The notes below the pieces were generated by a model. It made no database searches. It was not told where the DNA came from and saw only the letters and a list, made by a program, of their open reading frames with translations. DNA of 64,000 nt from Clostridium thermobutyricum DSM 4928 (GTDB taxonomy: Bacteria; Bacillota; Clostridia; Clostridiales; Clostridiaceae): positions 62,001 through 126,000 of the forward strand of contig NZ_LTAY01000059.1 of assembly GCF_002050515.1 (NCBI RefSeq), written 5' to 3'. Numbering within the stretch: position 1 is the first letter of the stretch; the number at the start of each line of letters is the position of its first letter. Positions 9,471-17,422 of this stretch are shown here, one piece after another. The position numbers and the translations under genes are program-made.

Positions 9471-10241
9471 TTGGATAAGAGTAAATTACCAATAGGTTTC
9501 TTTGATTCAGGTGTTGGTGGATTAAGCGTTTTGAAAGATGCATTAAAGCTTATGCCTAATGAAAATTATATATTTTTTGGAGATTCTAAAAATGCTCCTT
9601 ATGGTGATAGATCAATGAAGGAAATAAGAGATTTAACTTTTGATGCAGTTGATTTTTTATTTTCAAAAAATGTAAAAGCAATAGTAGTTGCTTGTAACAC
9701 AGCAACTAGTGCAGCAGTTGCAGAACTTAGAAGAGTTCACCCTGAAGTTCCTATAGTTGGAATAGAACCTGCTGTTAAGCCTGCTGTTGAGCTTAATAGA
9801 AAAGGTAAAATAGTTATAATGGCAACTGCTTTTACTTTAAAACAAGATAAATTTGCTAAATTAGTTAGTAAATATGATCATGTTGAATTATACCCTATGC
9901 CATGTCCAGGACTTGTGGAATTTATTGAGGCAGGAGATTTACATAGTGATGAATTAAAAGAGTTTTTAAGAGATCATTTTAAAGAAGTTATGAAAGAGGA
10001 TATTGCAGCAATAGTTTTAGGATGCACACATTATCCATTTATAAAAGAAGCTTTAGCATCAGTAGTAGGTAAAGATATTCCTATAATTGATGGTGGAGAA
10101 GGAACAGTAAGAGAATTAAGAAGAAGATTAAGTGTAGCTGGTCTTATAAATGAAAGTACACAAAAAGGTACTATAGAATTCCATAATTCATGTGGAAGAG
10201 AAGATGTAGAAGAACTTAGTAGAAAGCTATTAGGAATATAA
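9471..10241 (+). CDS. murI: Glutamate racemase
   Basis: Interconverts L- and D-glutamate to supply D-Glu for peptidoglycan; cytoplasmic. 256 aa, normal length. The catalytic acid/base pair is visible as VACNTAT (Cys75) and LGCTHYP (Cys185); the N-terminal IGFFDSGVGGLSV carries the conserved Asp and Ser. The start is TTG at 9471, supported by GTGGAGGGA at a suitable distance and by the protein beginning six residues before the conserved IGFFDSG. It stands alone, with a terminator after it. Confidence 0.95.
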   Translation: MDKSKLPIGFFDSGVGGLSVLKDALKLMPNENYIFFGDSKNAPYGDRSMKEIRDLTFDAVDFLFSKNVKAIVVACNTATSAAVAELRRVHPEVPIVGIEPAVKPAVELNRKGKIVIMATAFTLKQDKFAKLVSKYDHVELYPMPCPGLVEFIEAGDLHSDELKEFLRDHFKEVMKEDIAAIVLGCTHYPFIKEALASVVGKDIPIIDGGEGTVRELRRRLSVAGLINESTQKGTIEFHNSCGREDVEELSRKLLGI

Positions 10242-10258
10242 TATACATTTTATTAAAT

Positions 10259-10306
10259 AAGTTATATCAAGTCATATAAATAATGGTTTGATATAGCTTG
10301 TTTTAT
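10259..10306 (+). terminator. Terminator of murI
   Basis: AAGTTATATCAA (10259-10270) pairs with TTGATATAGCTT (10288-10299), with one mismatch, followed by TGTTTTATTTTT. Confidence 0.65.
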
Positions 10307-10392
10307 TTTTATTATATTTTAATAGGAACTAAAAGAGAAAGCATTACATATAATAAAATAAAAATAAAATTATAAAAAAGTTTGTGAAATAG

Positions 10393-10421
10393 TTGACAAA
10401 CTTTTGTACTCTTGATATATT
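10393..10421 (+). promoter_or_regulatory. Promoter of the STAS-like gene
   Basis: TTGACA (10393-10398) and TATATT (10416-10421) with a 17-base spacer, about 65 bases upstream of the start codon. Confidence 0.65.
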
Positions 10422-10487
10422 ATAAGTGAGGAAGGAATTATCAGAAAATTTCAAAAATAAAAACAAATTTTAACAGAGGTGATTAAT

Positions 10488-10757
10488 ATGATGATAAATG
10501 TTAGAGAATTTTTAGGAGAAAATTTTGGGATTGAAGATGCTATATTTTTAAGAGAAGCTATAAAAGACAGTGAAGAAGCAGTTATATTAGATTTTGAAGG
10601 ATTAGATAGAGTTCCAAGCACATTTTTTATAAGCTTATTTCAAGATTTAATAAATGAAAGAGGAAGAGAAGCAATTTTTAATAATGTGAGTGTTAAGAAC
10701 TTAACAAATTCTAGAGATTTTTCAAGAGTAGTTATGGGAACAACTTTTTTAAACTAA
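10488..10757 (+). CDS. Small STAS-like domain protein (DUF4325-like)
   Basis: About 89 aa. The sequence MMINVREFLGENFGIEDAIFLREAIKD, then VILDFEGLDRVPSTFFISLF, resembles the STAS-like DUF4325 proteins: a strand ending in an acidic DFEG turn followed by a helix. Comparable domains act as anti-sigma antagonists or partner-binding modules, but the conserved phosphorylatable Ser is not certain here (S at VPSTF). Start chosen at ATG 10488, because the in-frame GTG at 10479 overlaps the ribosome binding site AGAGGTGA. It is monocistronic with its own promoter and terminator. The role is unknown. Confidence 0.7.
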   Translation: MMINVREFLGENFGIEDAIFLREAIKDSEEAVILDFEGLDRVPSTFFISLFQDLINERGREAIFNNVSVKNLTNSRDFSRVVMGTTFLN

Positions 10758-10850
10758 TAAAAATAAAAAATGAAAGTGTATATTAAATTGCAATAATACA
10801 AATAAATATATTGGAGTATTACAATGAGTGAAAACAGAATAAGGTATAAA

Positions 10851-10892
10851 AAACCTACTATATCGGTATGATTATAGTAGGTTTTTTTGTTT
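10851..10892 (+). terminator. Terminator of the STAS-like gene
   Basis: AAACCTACTATA (10851-10862) pairs perfectly with TATAGTAGGTTT (10873-10884), followed by a T run. Confidence 0.8.
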
Positions 10893-11021
10893 TTATGGAT
10901 AAAAAAGTTTATATGATATATAATTTCAATATAATAAAAATATTATTGTTAAAGGTAAATTTTGAATTATTATTTAGCTTTAGAGAATAATATAAAATAG
11001 CAAAATTGAAAGGAGATTATT

Positions 11022-11543
11022 ATGAGTAATCCAATAGTAACTATAAAAATGAAAAATGGTGGAGTTATAAAAGCTGAATTATATCCAGAAATAGCTCCAA
11101 ATACAGTAAATAACTTTATTGATTTAGTAGAAAAAGGATATTATGATGGTTTAATATTCCACAGAGTAATCCCTGGATTTATGATTCAAGGAGGATGCCC
11201 AAATGGAAATGGTATGGGAGGCCCTGGATATTCAATAAAAGGTGAATTTACTTCAAATGGTTTCCAAAATGATTTAAAACATACAACAGGTGTTTTATCA
11301 ATGGCAAGAGCTATGAATCCTAATTCAGCAGGAAGCCAATTCTTTATAATGGTTGCAGATGCACCACATTTAAATGGGCAATATGCTTCATTTGGTAAAG
11401 TTTTAGAAGGTATGGAAGTAGCAGAAGAAATAGTTAAACAACCAACTGATAGAATGGATAGACCATATGATGATCAAATAATGGAAACTGTAACAGTTGA
11501 ATTAAATGGCTATAAAGCAGAAGCTCCTTCTATAATAGAATAG
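11022..11543 (+). CDS. Peptidyl-prolyl cis-trans isomerase, cyclophilin type
   Basis: Catalyses proline isomerisation during folding; no signal peptide, so cytoplasmic. 173 aa single-domain bacterial cyclophilin. Motifs: FHRVIPGFMIQGGCPNGNG (active-site Arg in HRV), GVLSMARAMNPNSAGSQFFI and the substrate loop HLNGQYASFGKVLEGM. The start ATG has AAAGGAG upstream. The next gene begins 10 bases after the stop and the following one is nearly contiguous, so this is the first gene of a three-gene operon with a DUF3783 protein and an XRE regulator. Confidence 0.93.
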   Translation: MSNPIVTIKMKNGGVIKAELYPEIAPNTVNNFIDLVEKGYYDGLIFHRVIPGFMIQGGCPNGNGMGGPGYSIKGEFTSNGFQNDLKHTTGVLSMARAMNPNSAGSQFFIMVADAPHLNGQYASFGKVLEGMEVAEEIVKQPTDRMDRPYDDQIMETVTVELNGYKAEAPSIIE

Positions 11544-11553
11544 GAGATATCTT

Positions 11554-11916
11554 ATGAAAAAAAATAAATGTTTATTAGCTTTCGGTTTAACTAATGAAGA
11601 GATGTTAGCATTAAGAGCATTAGGAAAAGTTATAGAGGTAAAACCTGAAATGGCAGAAATGAAAATAGGAAAAATTCCTTTATATAATGGGGAAGAACTT
11701 ACTACAGAAAAAGTTATGCCAAATGAAAAAGTAGTTTTATTCCATGATTTTGCTGATGGCGAAGTTAGAGGAATGACTAAAAAGGTAAGAAATATTGCAG
11801 AAGGTGTAATATTAGCAATTGTTACACCTATGTCTAAACAATGGAGTCTACACTATTTAGTAAACCACTTGATGCAAGAAAGAGAACTCTATAGAAACAT
11901 GCAAAAGGGGAGATAA
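11554..11916 (+). CDS. DUF3783 domain protein
   Basis: 120 aa, cytoplasmic. It matches the clostridial DUF3783 family by overall pattern: an N-terminal strand CLLAFGLTNEEMLALRALG, central VVLFHDFADGEV, and the C-terminal helix with HYLVNHLMQERELYRNMQK. No function is established for the family. It sits between the cyclophilin gene (10-base gap) and the XRE regulator (3-base gap), so it is co-transcribed with both. The family name is from memory of sequence character and has not been verified by search. Confidence 0.75.
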   Translation: MKKNKCLLAFGLTNEEMLALRALGKVIEVKPEMAEMKIGKIPLYNGEELTTEKVMPNEKVVLFHDFADGEVRGMTKKVRNIAEGVILAIVTPMSKQWSLHYLVNHLMQERELYRNMQKGR

Positions 11917-11919
11917 ATT

Positions 11920-12594
11920 TTGAGTAGAGTTGGTGAAAGAATAAAAGAAGCAAGACTTAAATCTAATATGACACAAAAAGCTTTAGCTAAGAAGCTTGGT
12001 GTAGCAGAAAAGTATATAAATGAAGTTGAGCTTGGTAGAAAAGTAGCACAAGAATCTTTTATTGATAGAGCAGCTAAAATTTTAAAAGCAGATTTAAATG
12101 ATATAAGTATGGTTGTTACAGATAAAGAGTTAATGGATGAAAGAAAAGCAGCATCAAACTTTAAACCACAAAAAACAAAAGTTGAAAAGAATGATGTTTG
12201 GGAAAATGCTTTTTCATCAGTTCTAAGAAATGTTCCAATATATGATTATAATTTAAAGAATGTGTTAGGACATAAGGAATTGCCAATCCATTCAAATAAA
12301 GTAGAAGGATATCCACAAGATAAAGTTTTATATATAAAAATACAAGATGATGAAATGAGTGGATTTAGAATGCTTGAAGGAGATTTAGTATTTGCACATT
12401 TAGTAAGTGAATTAAATTCAAATGGATTCTTCTTAGTAAATCATAAAGGTGAAAATAAAATAAGAGAAATCAAGAGATTAGATAACTCAAAAGTTCTTCT
12501 TATGAGCAATAGAGGCGGCCTTATGACAGAAACTGTAGAAGTTAAGAACCTTCAAGTAATTGCAAAATTAGATAGAATAGAGATAAATTTATAA
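11920..12594 (+). CDS. XRE-family regulator with a degenerate S24/LexA-like C-terminal domain
   Basis: 224 aa. Residues about 1-60 form a helix-turn-helix (RIKEARLKSNMTQKALAKKL...EKYINEVELG). The C-terminal half has the layout of the S24 peptidase fold (YIKIQDDEMSGFRMLEGDLV, then GFFLVNHKGENKIREIKRL). The nucleophilic Ser of the GDSM motif is replaced (DDEM), while the Lys-containing IKRL remains, so self-cleavage is unlikely. The start is TTG with AGGGGAGA upstream. It is the last gene of the cyclophilin operon. The target is unknown; a ligand-sensing or dimerising role for the dead S24 fold is an inference. Confidence 0.78.
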   Translation: MSRVGERIKEARLKSNMTQKALAKKLGVAEKYINEVELGRKVAQESFIDRAAKILKADLNDISMVVTDKELMDERKAASNFKPQKTKVEKNDVWENAFSSVLRNVPIYDYNLKNVLGHKELPIHSNKVEGYPQDKVLYIKIQDDEMSGFRMLEGDLVFAHLVSELNSNGFFLVNHKGENKIREIKRLDNSKVLLMSNRGGLMTETVEVKNLQVIAKLDRIEINL

Positions 12595-12596
12595 AA

Positions 12597-12624
12597 AAAC
12601 CATCAGCTTTGCTGATGGTTTTTA
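12597..12624. terminator. Bidirectional terminator
   Basis: AAACCATCAGC-TTT-GCTGATGGTTT, a perfect stem with A run before and T run after. It separates the XRE regulator (plus) from the LTA-synthase-like gene (minus). Confidence 0.85.
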
Positions 12625-12625
12625 T

Positions 12626-14488
12626 TTAATTTCTAATTTTAACTAAATCAGTGGTAAAAGTGCTATTTTTCTTTTCTGAAATAAATTCATTATTAAAGAA
12701 ATTACTCTTATCACCGAATCCTTTACCAACTGTTTTAAGTCCATCACGTTCAACTAAAGTTTTTTGATCTGAAAATAAATTTGTTCCTAGACCAAGTCTA
12801 TCACCTTGAACTGTTACTCCCATACTTGCTAAAATAGTTGGATACATATCAGTTGGTGAGAATTTACGATTCTTTAGTCTATCAATATTATCATTAGTAG
12901 TGTTAGGATCAGGATTTAGAATTAAGTTAAATATAGACCTGTTGTAAGATGGATCCCAATCTTTAAAGAAATTTTTATCCATACTTAAATGATCTCCTGT
13001 AACTACAATAGTTGTATTTTCGTAAAAAGGTTGCCTCTGAATCCATCTAATAAATTTTACAGCTTCTTTAGTTGAATATGAAATAACATTTGCATATTGA
13101 GAATCATGTTTTTTCTCGGCTTTTTTCGAAAGATAACCATCTGGAAAATGAGTATCAGCAGTTTCCATTGTGAAATTAAATGGTTTACCTGTGTTAGCTA
13201 ATCTAGTTATTTCTTGCTTAGCAAACTCATAAAGCTTATCATCTTCAAATCCCCACCATACATTATAATCTTTAGGGATTAATCCTTTTTGTATAGCTGC
13301 TTTGTGATCAAATATATTGAAATTACCGTGAGATCCAAAATAAGTAGTTAGTCCACCAAAATCAGCATCAGCTCCAAACATTATAGTTTGTTCATAACCT
13401 TGAGATGATAGAATATCACCTATAGTTACAGCTCCTGGTAAGAAGCTACCTGATTTACCATAAGAATTACCATTCATAGGTATTTTTAGAGGTAATCCTG
13501 AACTCATATTAATCATAGCTGCAACAGACCAACTTGAACCATAGGTTTGATAAGGGCCGCCAAATTTATTATTATTGGAAAAGCTTAATCCCTCTTTAGA
13601 AAGAGCTGAAAGTTCTGGCATTAGATTAACATTCATATATCCACCTAAATCTTTAGAAAAATAAGAGTTTTCAATAGATTCTAAATAAATATGGATAAGA
13701 TTTCTTTTTTTCTTAGGAAAAGTGATTTCTACTTTACGTGGATCAATGTAATTATCTTTAATATAAGTGGAATCTGAAGTATACGCTTTATAAACTTCAT
13801 GTAAGCTTAGCTTTTTAACTCCATAAGTAATTCCACCAACAAAACAGATAGCAGTAATTATATATGCTAGAATTTTTAATATTTTTTGATTAATAATTTT
13901 AATCTTATTATGTGACCAATTTAAATATATGTCATATTTAAAATTTATAAATATTAAAAAAAGAATCACACAAACAACTCCAGAAAAAACAGGTGTCATA
14001 AGAATTTCTTGATTCATATCAGTGCTTGTACCTTTAAGTGGAGAATTTAGGTTAAATAAAAATTGTTCTGGTGTAATATTTCCAAAATAGTCTATAAACC
14101 AATTCGCAAAGAATACAAAAAATGAACCAATAGCAAAAAGGAATACACTTATGTATTTAAGTATTTTAGTTTTAATACTTTTACTAACTTTAACCTCAGT
14201 AAAACTTATTTTTGAATAAATAAGACACTTTATAAATAGATAGATTATTCCACAAAGCAAAGTGAATAAAATATATTTAAATGAAAGTGAAATGTTATAA
14301 ACTGTAGGTTTAAGTATATTAGGTTTATTTAAGATAAACTTTAGAATACTTAATGAAATTAAATTCAATAGAAGTACATTAGTAATAAAATTTTTTATAA
14401 TAGCAAATTTTGATTCATCTTTTTTAAAGATAAAGTAGTTTAAAGAAGCTATTATAATACCTGAAATTAAGTAACATAATAGTTGCAT
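12626..14488 (-). CDS. LTA synthase family membrane sulfatase (phosphoglycerol transferase)
   Basis: 620 aa. About five hydrophobic spans occupy residues 1-225, followed by an extracellular sulfatase-fold domain beginning KKRNLIHIYLESIENSYFSK. Metal and active-site motifs: the Glu of YLESIE, the segment GPYQTYGSSWSVAAMINMSS that should hold the nucleophilic Thr/Ser, ADTHFP, and VVTGDHLS. Enzymes of this family transfer glycerol phosphate from phosphatidylglycerol to lipoteichoic acid or glucans. The nucleophile region (GSSWS...GLPL) resembles MdoB/OpgB more than the LtaS GKTSD motif, so the acceptor is uncertain. Monocistronic. Confidence 0.85.
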   Translation of the reverse strand: MQLLCYLISGIIIASLNYFIFKKDESKFAIIKNFITNVLLLNLISLSILKFILNKPNILKPTVYNISLSFKYILFTLLCGIIYLFIKCLIYSKISFTEVKVSKSIKTKILKYISVFLFAIGSFFVFFANWFIDYFGNITPEQFLFNLNSPLKGTSTDMNQEILMTPVFSGVVCVILFLIFINFKYDIYLNWSHNKIKIINQKILKILAYIITAICFVGGITYGVKKLSLHEVYKAYTSDSTYIKDNYIDPRKVEITFPKKKRNLIHIYLESIENSYFSKDLGGYMNVNLMPELSALSKEGLSFSNNNKFGGPYQTYGSSWSVAAMINMSSGLPLKIPMNGNSYGKSGSFLPGAVTIGDILSSQGYEQTIMFGADADFGGLTTYFGSHGNFNIFDHKAAIQKGLIPKDYNVWWGFEDDKLYEFAKQEITRLANTGKPFNFTMETADTHFPDGYLSKKAEKKHDSQYANVISYSTKEAVKFIRWIQRQPFYENTTIVVTGDHLSMDKNFFKDWDPSYNRSIFNLILNPDPNTTNDNIDRLKNRKFSPTDMYPTILASMGVTVQGDRLGLGTNLFSDQKTLVERDGLKTVGKGFGDKSNFFNNEFISEKKNSTFTTDLVKIRN

Positions 14489-14684
14489 ATAATTTCCCCC
14501 TGAAAAATAATGTGAGTTATTACTTTACTATCTATTTATTAGATATAAATTTATATAGTTAAAGCGAAAAATATGAGATGAATATAGATAAAATGTAAAA
14601 TAATTAACAAAAATATAATAACATATTTATTTACTTTTAAAAATATATAGTTTATTAAAGAAATTAACTTATAATTAAATGATA

Positions 14685-14735
14685 TTTATTTGACACTTCA
14701 AATAAATTTAGTGTATTATTTGATATGTCAAATAA
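14685..14735 (+). promoter_or_regulatory. Promoter with two MarR-type operators
   Basis: Operator 1 is the perfect palindrome TTTATTTGA-CACT-TCAAATAAA (14685-14706). Operator 2 is TTATTTGA-TATG-TCAAATAA (14716-14735). Centres are 30 bp apart. The promoter TTGACA (14690-14695) with TATTAT (14714-14719, 18-base spacer) is embedded in them: -35 lies in operator 1 and -10 overlaps operator 2. Autorepression by the adjacent MarR protein is the obvious reading. Confidence 0.8.
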
Positions 14736-14755
14736 ATTATTAGGGGTAACATGAT

Positions 14756-15184
14756 ATGAGTACAACAAATAAGTTGATAGGAAAAAGCATTTCATTTCTA
14801 TATAGAAAAAAACAAATTTATTTAAATACGAAATTATGTGAGTATGGGATAGGCTGCTCAGAATATATGTATATTATATCTATGCCAATAGATAGTAGTG
14901 TCAACCTATCATATTTATCAAATGAGCTAGGTGTTGATCCTGCACTTACAACAAAGGTTATAAATAGTCTAGTTAAAAAAGAGCTTGTTTATAAACATAG
15001 AAGTGAAAATGATAAGAGATCTTTCGAAGTATCCTTAACTGAAAAAGGAAAACAAATAAAACCAATTATTCGAAAAGTTTTAGATGAATGGACAGAGTTA
15101 ATGACTAAAGGAATGGATAATAAAACAAAAGAATCAATCATAGAAAACTTAGAGATTATGGTAGAAAACATAAAATATAGATAA
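14756..15184 (+). CDS. MarR-family transcriptional regulator
   Basis: 142 aa winged-helix regulator. The recognition region is LSYLSNELGVDPALTTKVINSLVKKELVYKHRS, followed by the wing ENDKRSFEVSLTEKGK with the conserved DKR. The ATG at 14756 lies about 20 bases after operator 2; the ribosome binding site AGGGGT is short. The gene precedes a drug-exporter-type MFS gene by 33 bases, the classic arrangement in which the regulator represses its own operon until a toxic ligand binds. The ligand is unknown. Confidence 0.9.
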   Translation: MSTTNKLIGKSISFLYRKKQIYLNTKLCEYGIGCSEYMYIISMPIDSSVNLSYLSNELGVDPALTTKVINSLVKKELVYKHRSENDKRSFEVSLTEKGKQIKPIIRKVLDEWTELMTKGMDNKTKESIIENLEIMVENIKYR

Positions 15185-15217
15185 ACTATATAAAATAACA
15201 AAGGAGGAGATAAGTAT

Positions 15218-16675
15218 ATGAATCATTCAATAGAACAAGTTTCAGGAAAAAAAAGATGGATTGTTCTCTTTAGTGTTGTTATAGTAACTTTTATGAGTTG
15301 TGTTGATGCTAGTATAGTTAATGTTGCACTTCCGGTTATATCAGCAGATTTAAAAGTTCCTATGTCAGTAGTACAGTGGACAGTTACTACATATTTAATT
15401 GTTATTTCAGGTCTTATATTAACATTTGGTAGGTTGGGAGATATTATAGGTAAAGCAAGAGTTTTTAGAGTAGGTATAATAATTTTTACATTAGGTTCTT
15501 TACTTTGTGGTCTTTCAAGAAATATTGAATTTTTAATAATTTCAAGAGCTATTCAAGGTCTTGGAGCAGCTTGTACTATGGCGAATAGTCAAGGTATAAT
15601 TACAGCTACTTTTGGAATAGAAGAAAGAGGTAAAGCTCTTGGAATTTCAGGATTAGTAGTTGCACTTGGGACTATGATTGGTCCAGCACTTGGAGGAATA
15701 ATATCAGAATTAAAGTGGGAATATATTTTCCTTATAAATATTCCAATAGGTATATTTGCAATTGGGTTAGCATTTAAAGTGCTTCCTACAGTTAAAGTTG
15801 CTAAAGAAAATAGACCTAAAATTGATTTTATAGGAACAATATTATTTATGGTAACAATTATTTCATTAGTTTTAGCAATAACAGAAGGAAGTATATATGG
15901 ATATACAAATAAATACATACTTATATCATTTGCAATTGCAATAATAGCATTTATAGTATTTATGATCACTCAAGTAAAATTAACATCACCAATATTAAAT
16001 CTTGAAATATTTAAAAATCATAGATTTTCAAAAGGTATAATTACTTCTTTCTTAGTATTTACTGCGACTAGTAGTTATACAATTTTACTACCTTTCTATT
16101 ATGAATCAGTAAGAGGTATTTCTCCTGGATATAGTGGACTTTTAATGATGGTATTCCCAATTGCATTATCAATATTTGCACCTTTAAGTGGAAGTCTTTC
16201 AGATAAGATGAGAAGAGAAATCTTACCTTTTATAGGGCTTATAGTATGTGGAATTGGATTTTTATTAATTAGTACAATAAAACCAGAGACAAATATAGCT
16301 TTAATAGCAGTTTACTTATTTATAATGGGAGCAGGAAATGGTCTTTTCCAAGCACCTATGAATGCAGTAGTAATGTCATCAGTTAAAAGAAATCAACTTG
16401 GTATTGCAGGAAGTATGAATGGTCTTGTTAGAAACCTTGGAATGATTTGTGGAATAACTTTTGGTACTTCATTACTTTATGGTTTAATGAGTAGAAAATT
16501 AGGATACACAGTTAGAGGATTCGTAAGAGGACAAGGAAAAGTATTTGTAAGCTCAATGGATATAGTTTTATTAATAGGAACAATTATATGCTTTGTAGGA
16601 GTTTTAATTACATTAAGCATAATTCTTAAAATAAATAAAGAAAGAAAGATGGCTAAACTTGGAGAAGTTAAATAG
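15218..16675 (+). CDS. MFS drug efflux transporter, DHA2 (14-TM) type
   Basis: 485 aa integral membrane protein. DHA2 signatures are visible: MSCVDASIVNVALPVISADL (motif D1 region), FGRLGDIIGKARVF (motif A), ISRAIQGLGAACTMANSQ (motif B), and GLVVALGTMIGPALGGII (motif C of proton antiporters). About 14 hydrophobic spans can be counted. AAGGAGGAGAT precedes the ATG. It is co-transcribed with the upstream MarR gene and overlaps the downstream thioredoxin-like gene. Probable proton-coupled export of drugs or toxic compounds. Confidence 0.9.
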   Translation: MNHSIEQVSGKKRWIVLFSVVIVTFMSCVDASIVNVALPVISADLKVPMSVVQWTVTTYLIVISGLILTFGRLGDIIGKARVFRVGIIIFTLGSLLCGLSRNIEFLIISRAIQGLGAACTMANSQGIITATFGIEERGKALGISGLVVALGTMIGPALGGIISELKWEYIFLINIPIGIFAIGLAFKVLPTVKVAKENRPKIDFIGTILFMVTIISLVLAITEGSIYGYTNKYILISFAIAIIAFIVFMITQVKLTSPILNLEIFKNHRFSKGIITSFLVFTATSSYTILLPFYYESVRGISPGYSGLLMMVFPIALSIFAPLSGSLSDKMRREILPFIGLIVCGIGFLLISTIKPETNIALIAVYLFIMGAGNGLFQAPMNAVVMSSVKRNQLGIAGSMNGLVRNLGMICGITFGTSLLYGLMSRKLGYTVRGFVRGQGKVFVSSMDIVLLIGTIICFVGVLITLSIILKINKERKMAKLGEVK

Positions 16676-16985
16676 TAATATAGAAATTAAAGAGCTTATA
16701 AATAGTAGTCAGATAGCTATAATTTACTTTACAGGAACTACTTGTGTAGCATGTGATGTAATAAAGCAAAAAGTTGAACTTTTAGTAAAAGATTTTCCAA
16801 AGATAAAGTGTGGAGAAATTAGTGGGGAAGAGCACTTAGATATAGCATCAATATATGGAGTTTTTAGCCTACCACTATTAATTCTTTATGTAGACAAAAA
16901 GGAAACTTTAAGACTTGGAAGAAATCTTAGCATGCTAGATTTAGAAAGAGATATCGAAAGATATTATAAATTAATATATGATTAG
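16659..16985 (+). CDS. Thioredoxin-like protein with CVAC motif
   Basis: About 108 aa with a thioredoxin fold: beta strand IAIIYFTGTTCVACDVIKQK carrying the redox pair C-V-A-C, then YGVFSLPLLILYVDKKET with the cis-proline (SLP). No signal peptide. It overlaps the end of the MFS gene by 17 bases in another frame, so it is translationally coupled. The TTG at 16659 is a poor start; the GGAG at 16661-16664 could instead serve a non-ATG start further in, before the conserved fold, so the first 5-8 residues are uncertain. A disulfide reductase tied to a drug-resistance operon is an inference. Confidence 0.78.
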   Translation: MEKLNSNIEIKELINSSQIAIIYFTGTTCVACDVIKQKVELLVKDFPKIKCGEISGEEHLDIASIYGVFSLPLLILYVDKKETLRLGRNLSMLDLERDIERYYKLIYD

Positions 16986-16988
16986 TAA

Positions 16989-17025
16989 AAAGAGATATAT
17001 TCTTTTAGAATATATCTCTTTTTTA
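16989..17025 (+). terminator. Terminator of the marR-MFS-thioredoxin operon
   Basis: AAGAGATATATTC (16990-17002) pairs perfectly with GAATATATCTCTT (17008-17020), followed by TTTTTA. Confidence 0.85.
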
Positions 17026-17112
17026 TTTTCAAAAATTAAAATTTGAATTTATATTATAATTTGTAGATAATAGAATTTATTAAAAATCAATAAACTGATA
17101 AAATGGGAATTG

Positions 17113-17141
17113 TTGACAAAGTAATGAATTAATAATAAACT
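17113..17141 (+). promoter_or_regulatory. Promoter of the cobalamin-riboswitch operon
   Basis: TTGACA (17113-17118) and TAAACT (17136-17141), spacer 17 bases, just upstream of the riboswitch aptamer. Confidence 0.7.
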
Positions 17142-17164
17142 ATTAACGATTAGCTCATAAATGG

Positions 17165-17395
17165 TGTATTTTACTTAATAGGGAATAAGGTTAAAATCCT
17201 TAACTACCCCAGTAACCGTAAGGATGACGAAATCTCAAAATGTCACTGCATATAATGTGGGAAGGCGAGATAGAGGATGAATCTAAGTCGGGATACCTGC
17301 CTTTATGTGAGTACTATAGCCTTCTGAGGGTTGGGCTAAGGAGTACGTATAAATTCTAAAGAATGTATGTATTTATAAGTACTAATCTTTTACCC
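17165..17395 (+). promoter_or_regulatory. Cobalamin (adenosylcobalamin) riboswitch
   Basis: Conserved aptamer blocks occur in order: AATAGGGAA with GGTTAAAATCC (17178-17199), CCCCAGTAACCGTAAGGATG (17207-17226), the B12-box-like ATCTCAAAATGTCACTG (17232-17248), GTGGGAAGGCGA (17257-17268), GATGAATCTAAGTCGGGATACCTGCC (17276-17301, given here as the B12 box). Downstream stems such as GTACTATAGCC/GGCTAAGGAGTAC (17311-17346) form the expression platform before the ribosome binding site of the first gene. In known systems cobalamin binding switches expression off. Confidence 0.93.
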
Positions 17396-17422
17396 TAAAT
17401 TGTATAAAGGGGAGAAATAATA

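Noticed and set aside
10824-10871. 15-codon ORF with a GGAG site after the STAS-like gene
   Set aside because: Its second half is the terminator hairpin; a peptide there has no support beyond a chance start codon.
15589-15969. Minus-strand ORF of 126 codons inside the MFS gene
   Set aside because: It is antisense to a clear transporter gene; such frames arise from the skewed codon use of membrane proteins, and there is no ribosome binding site or family resemblance.
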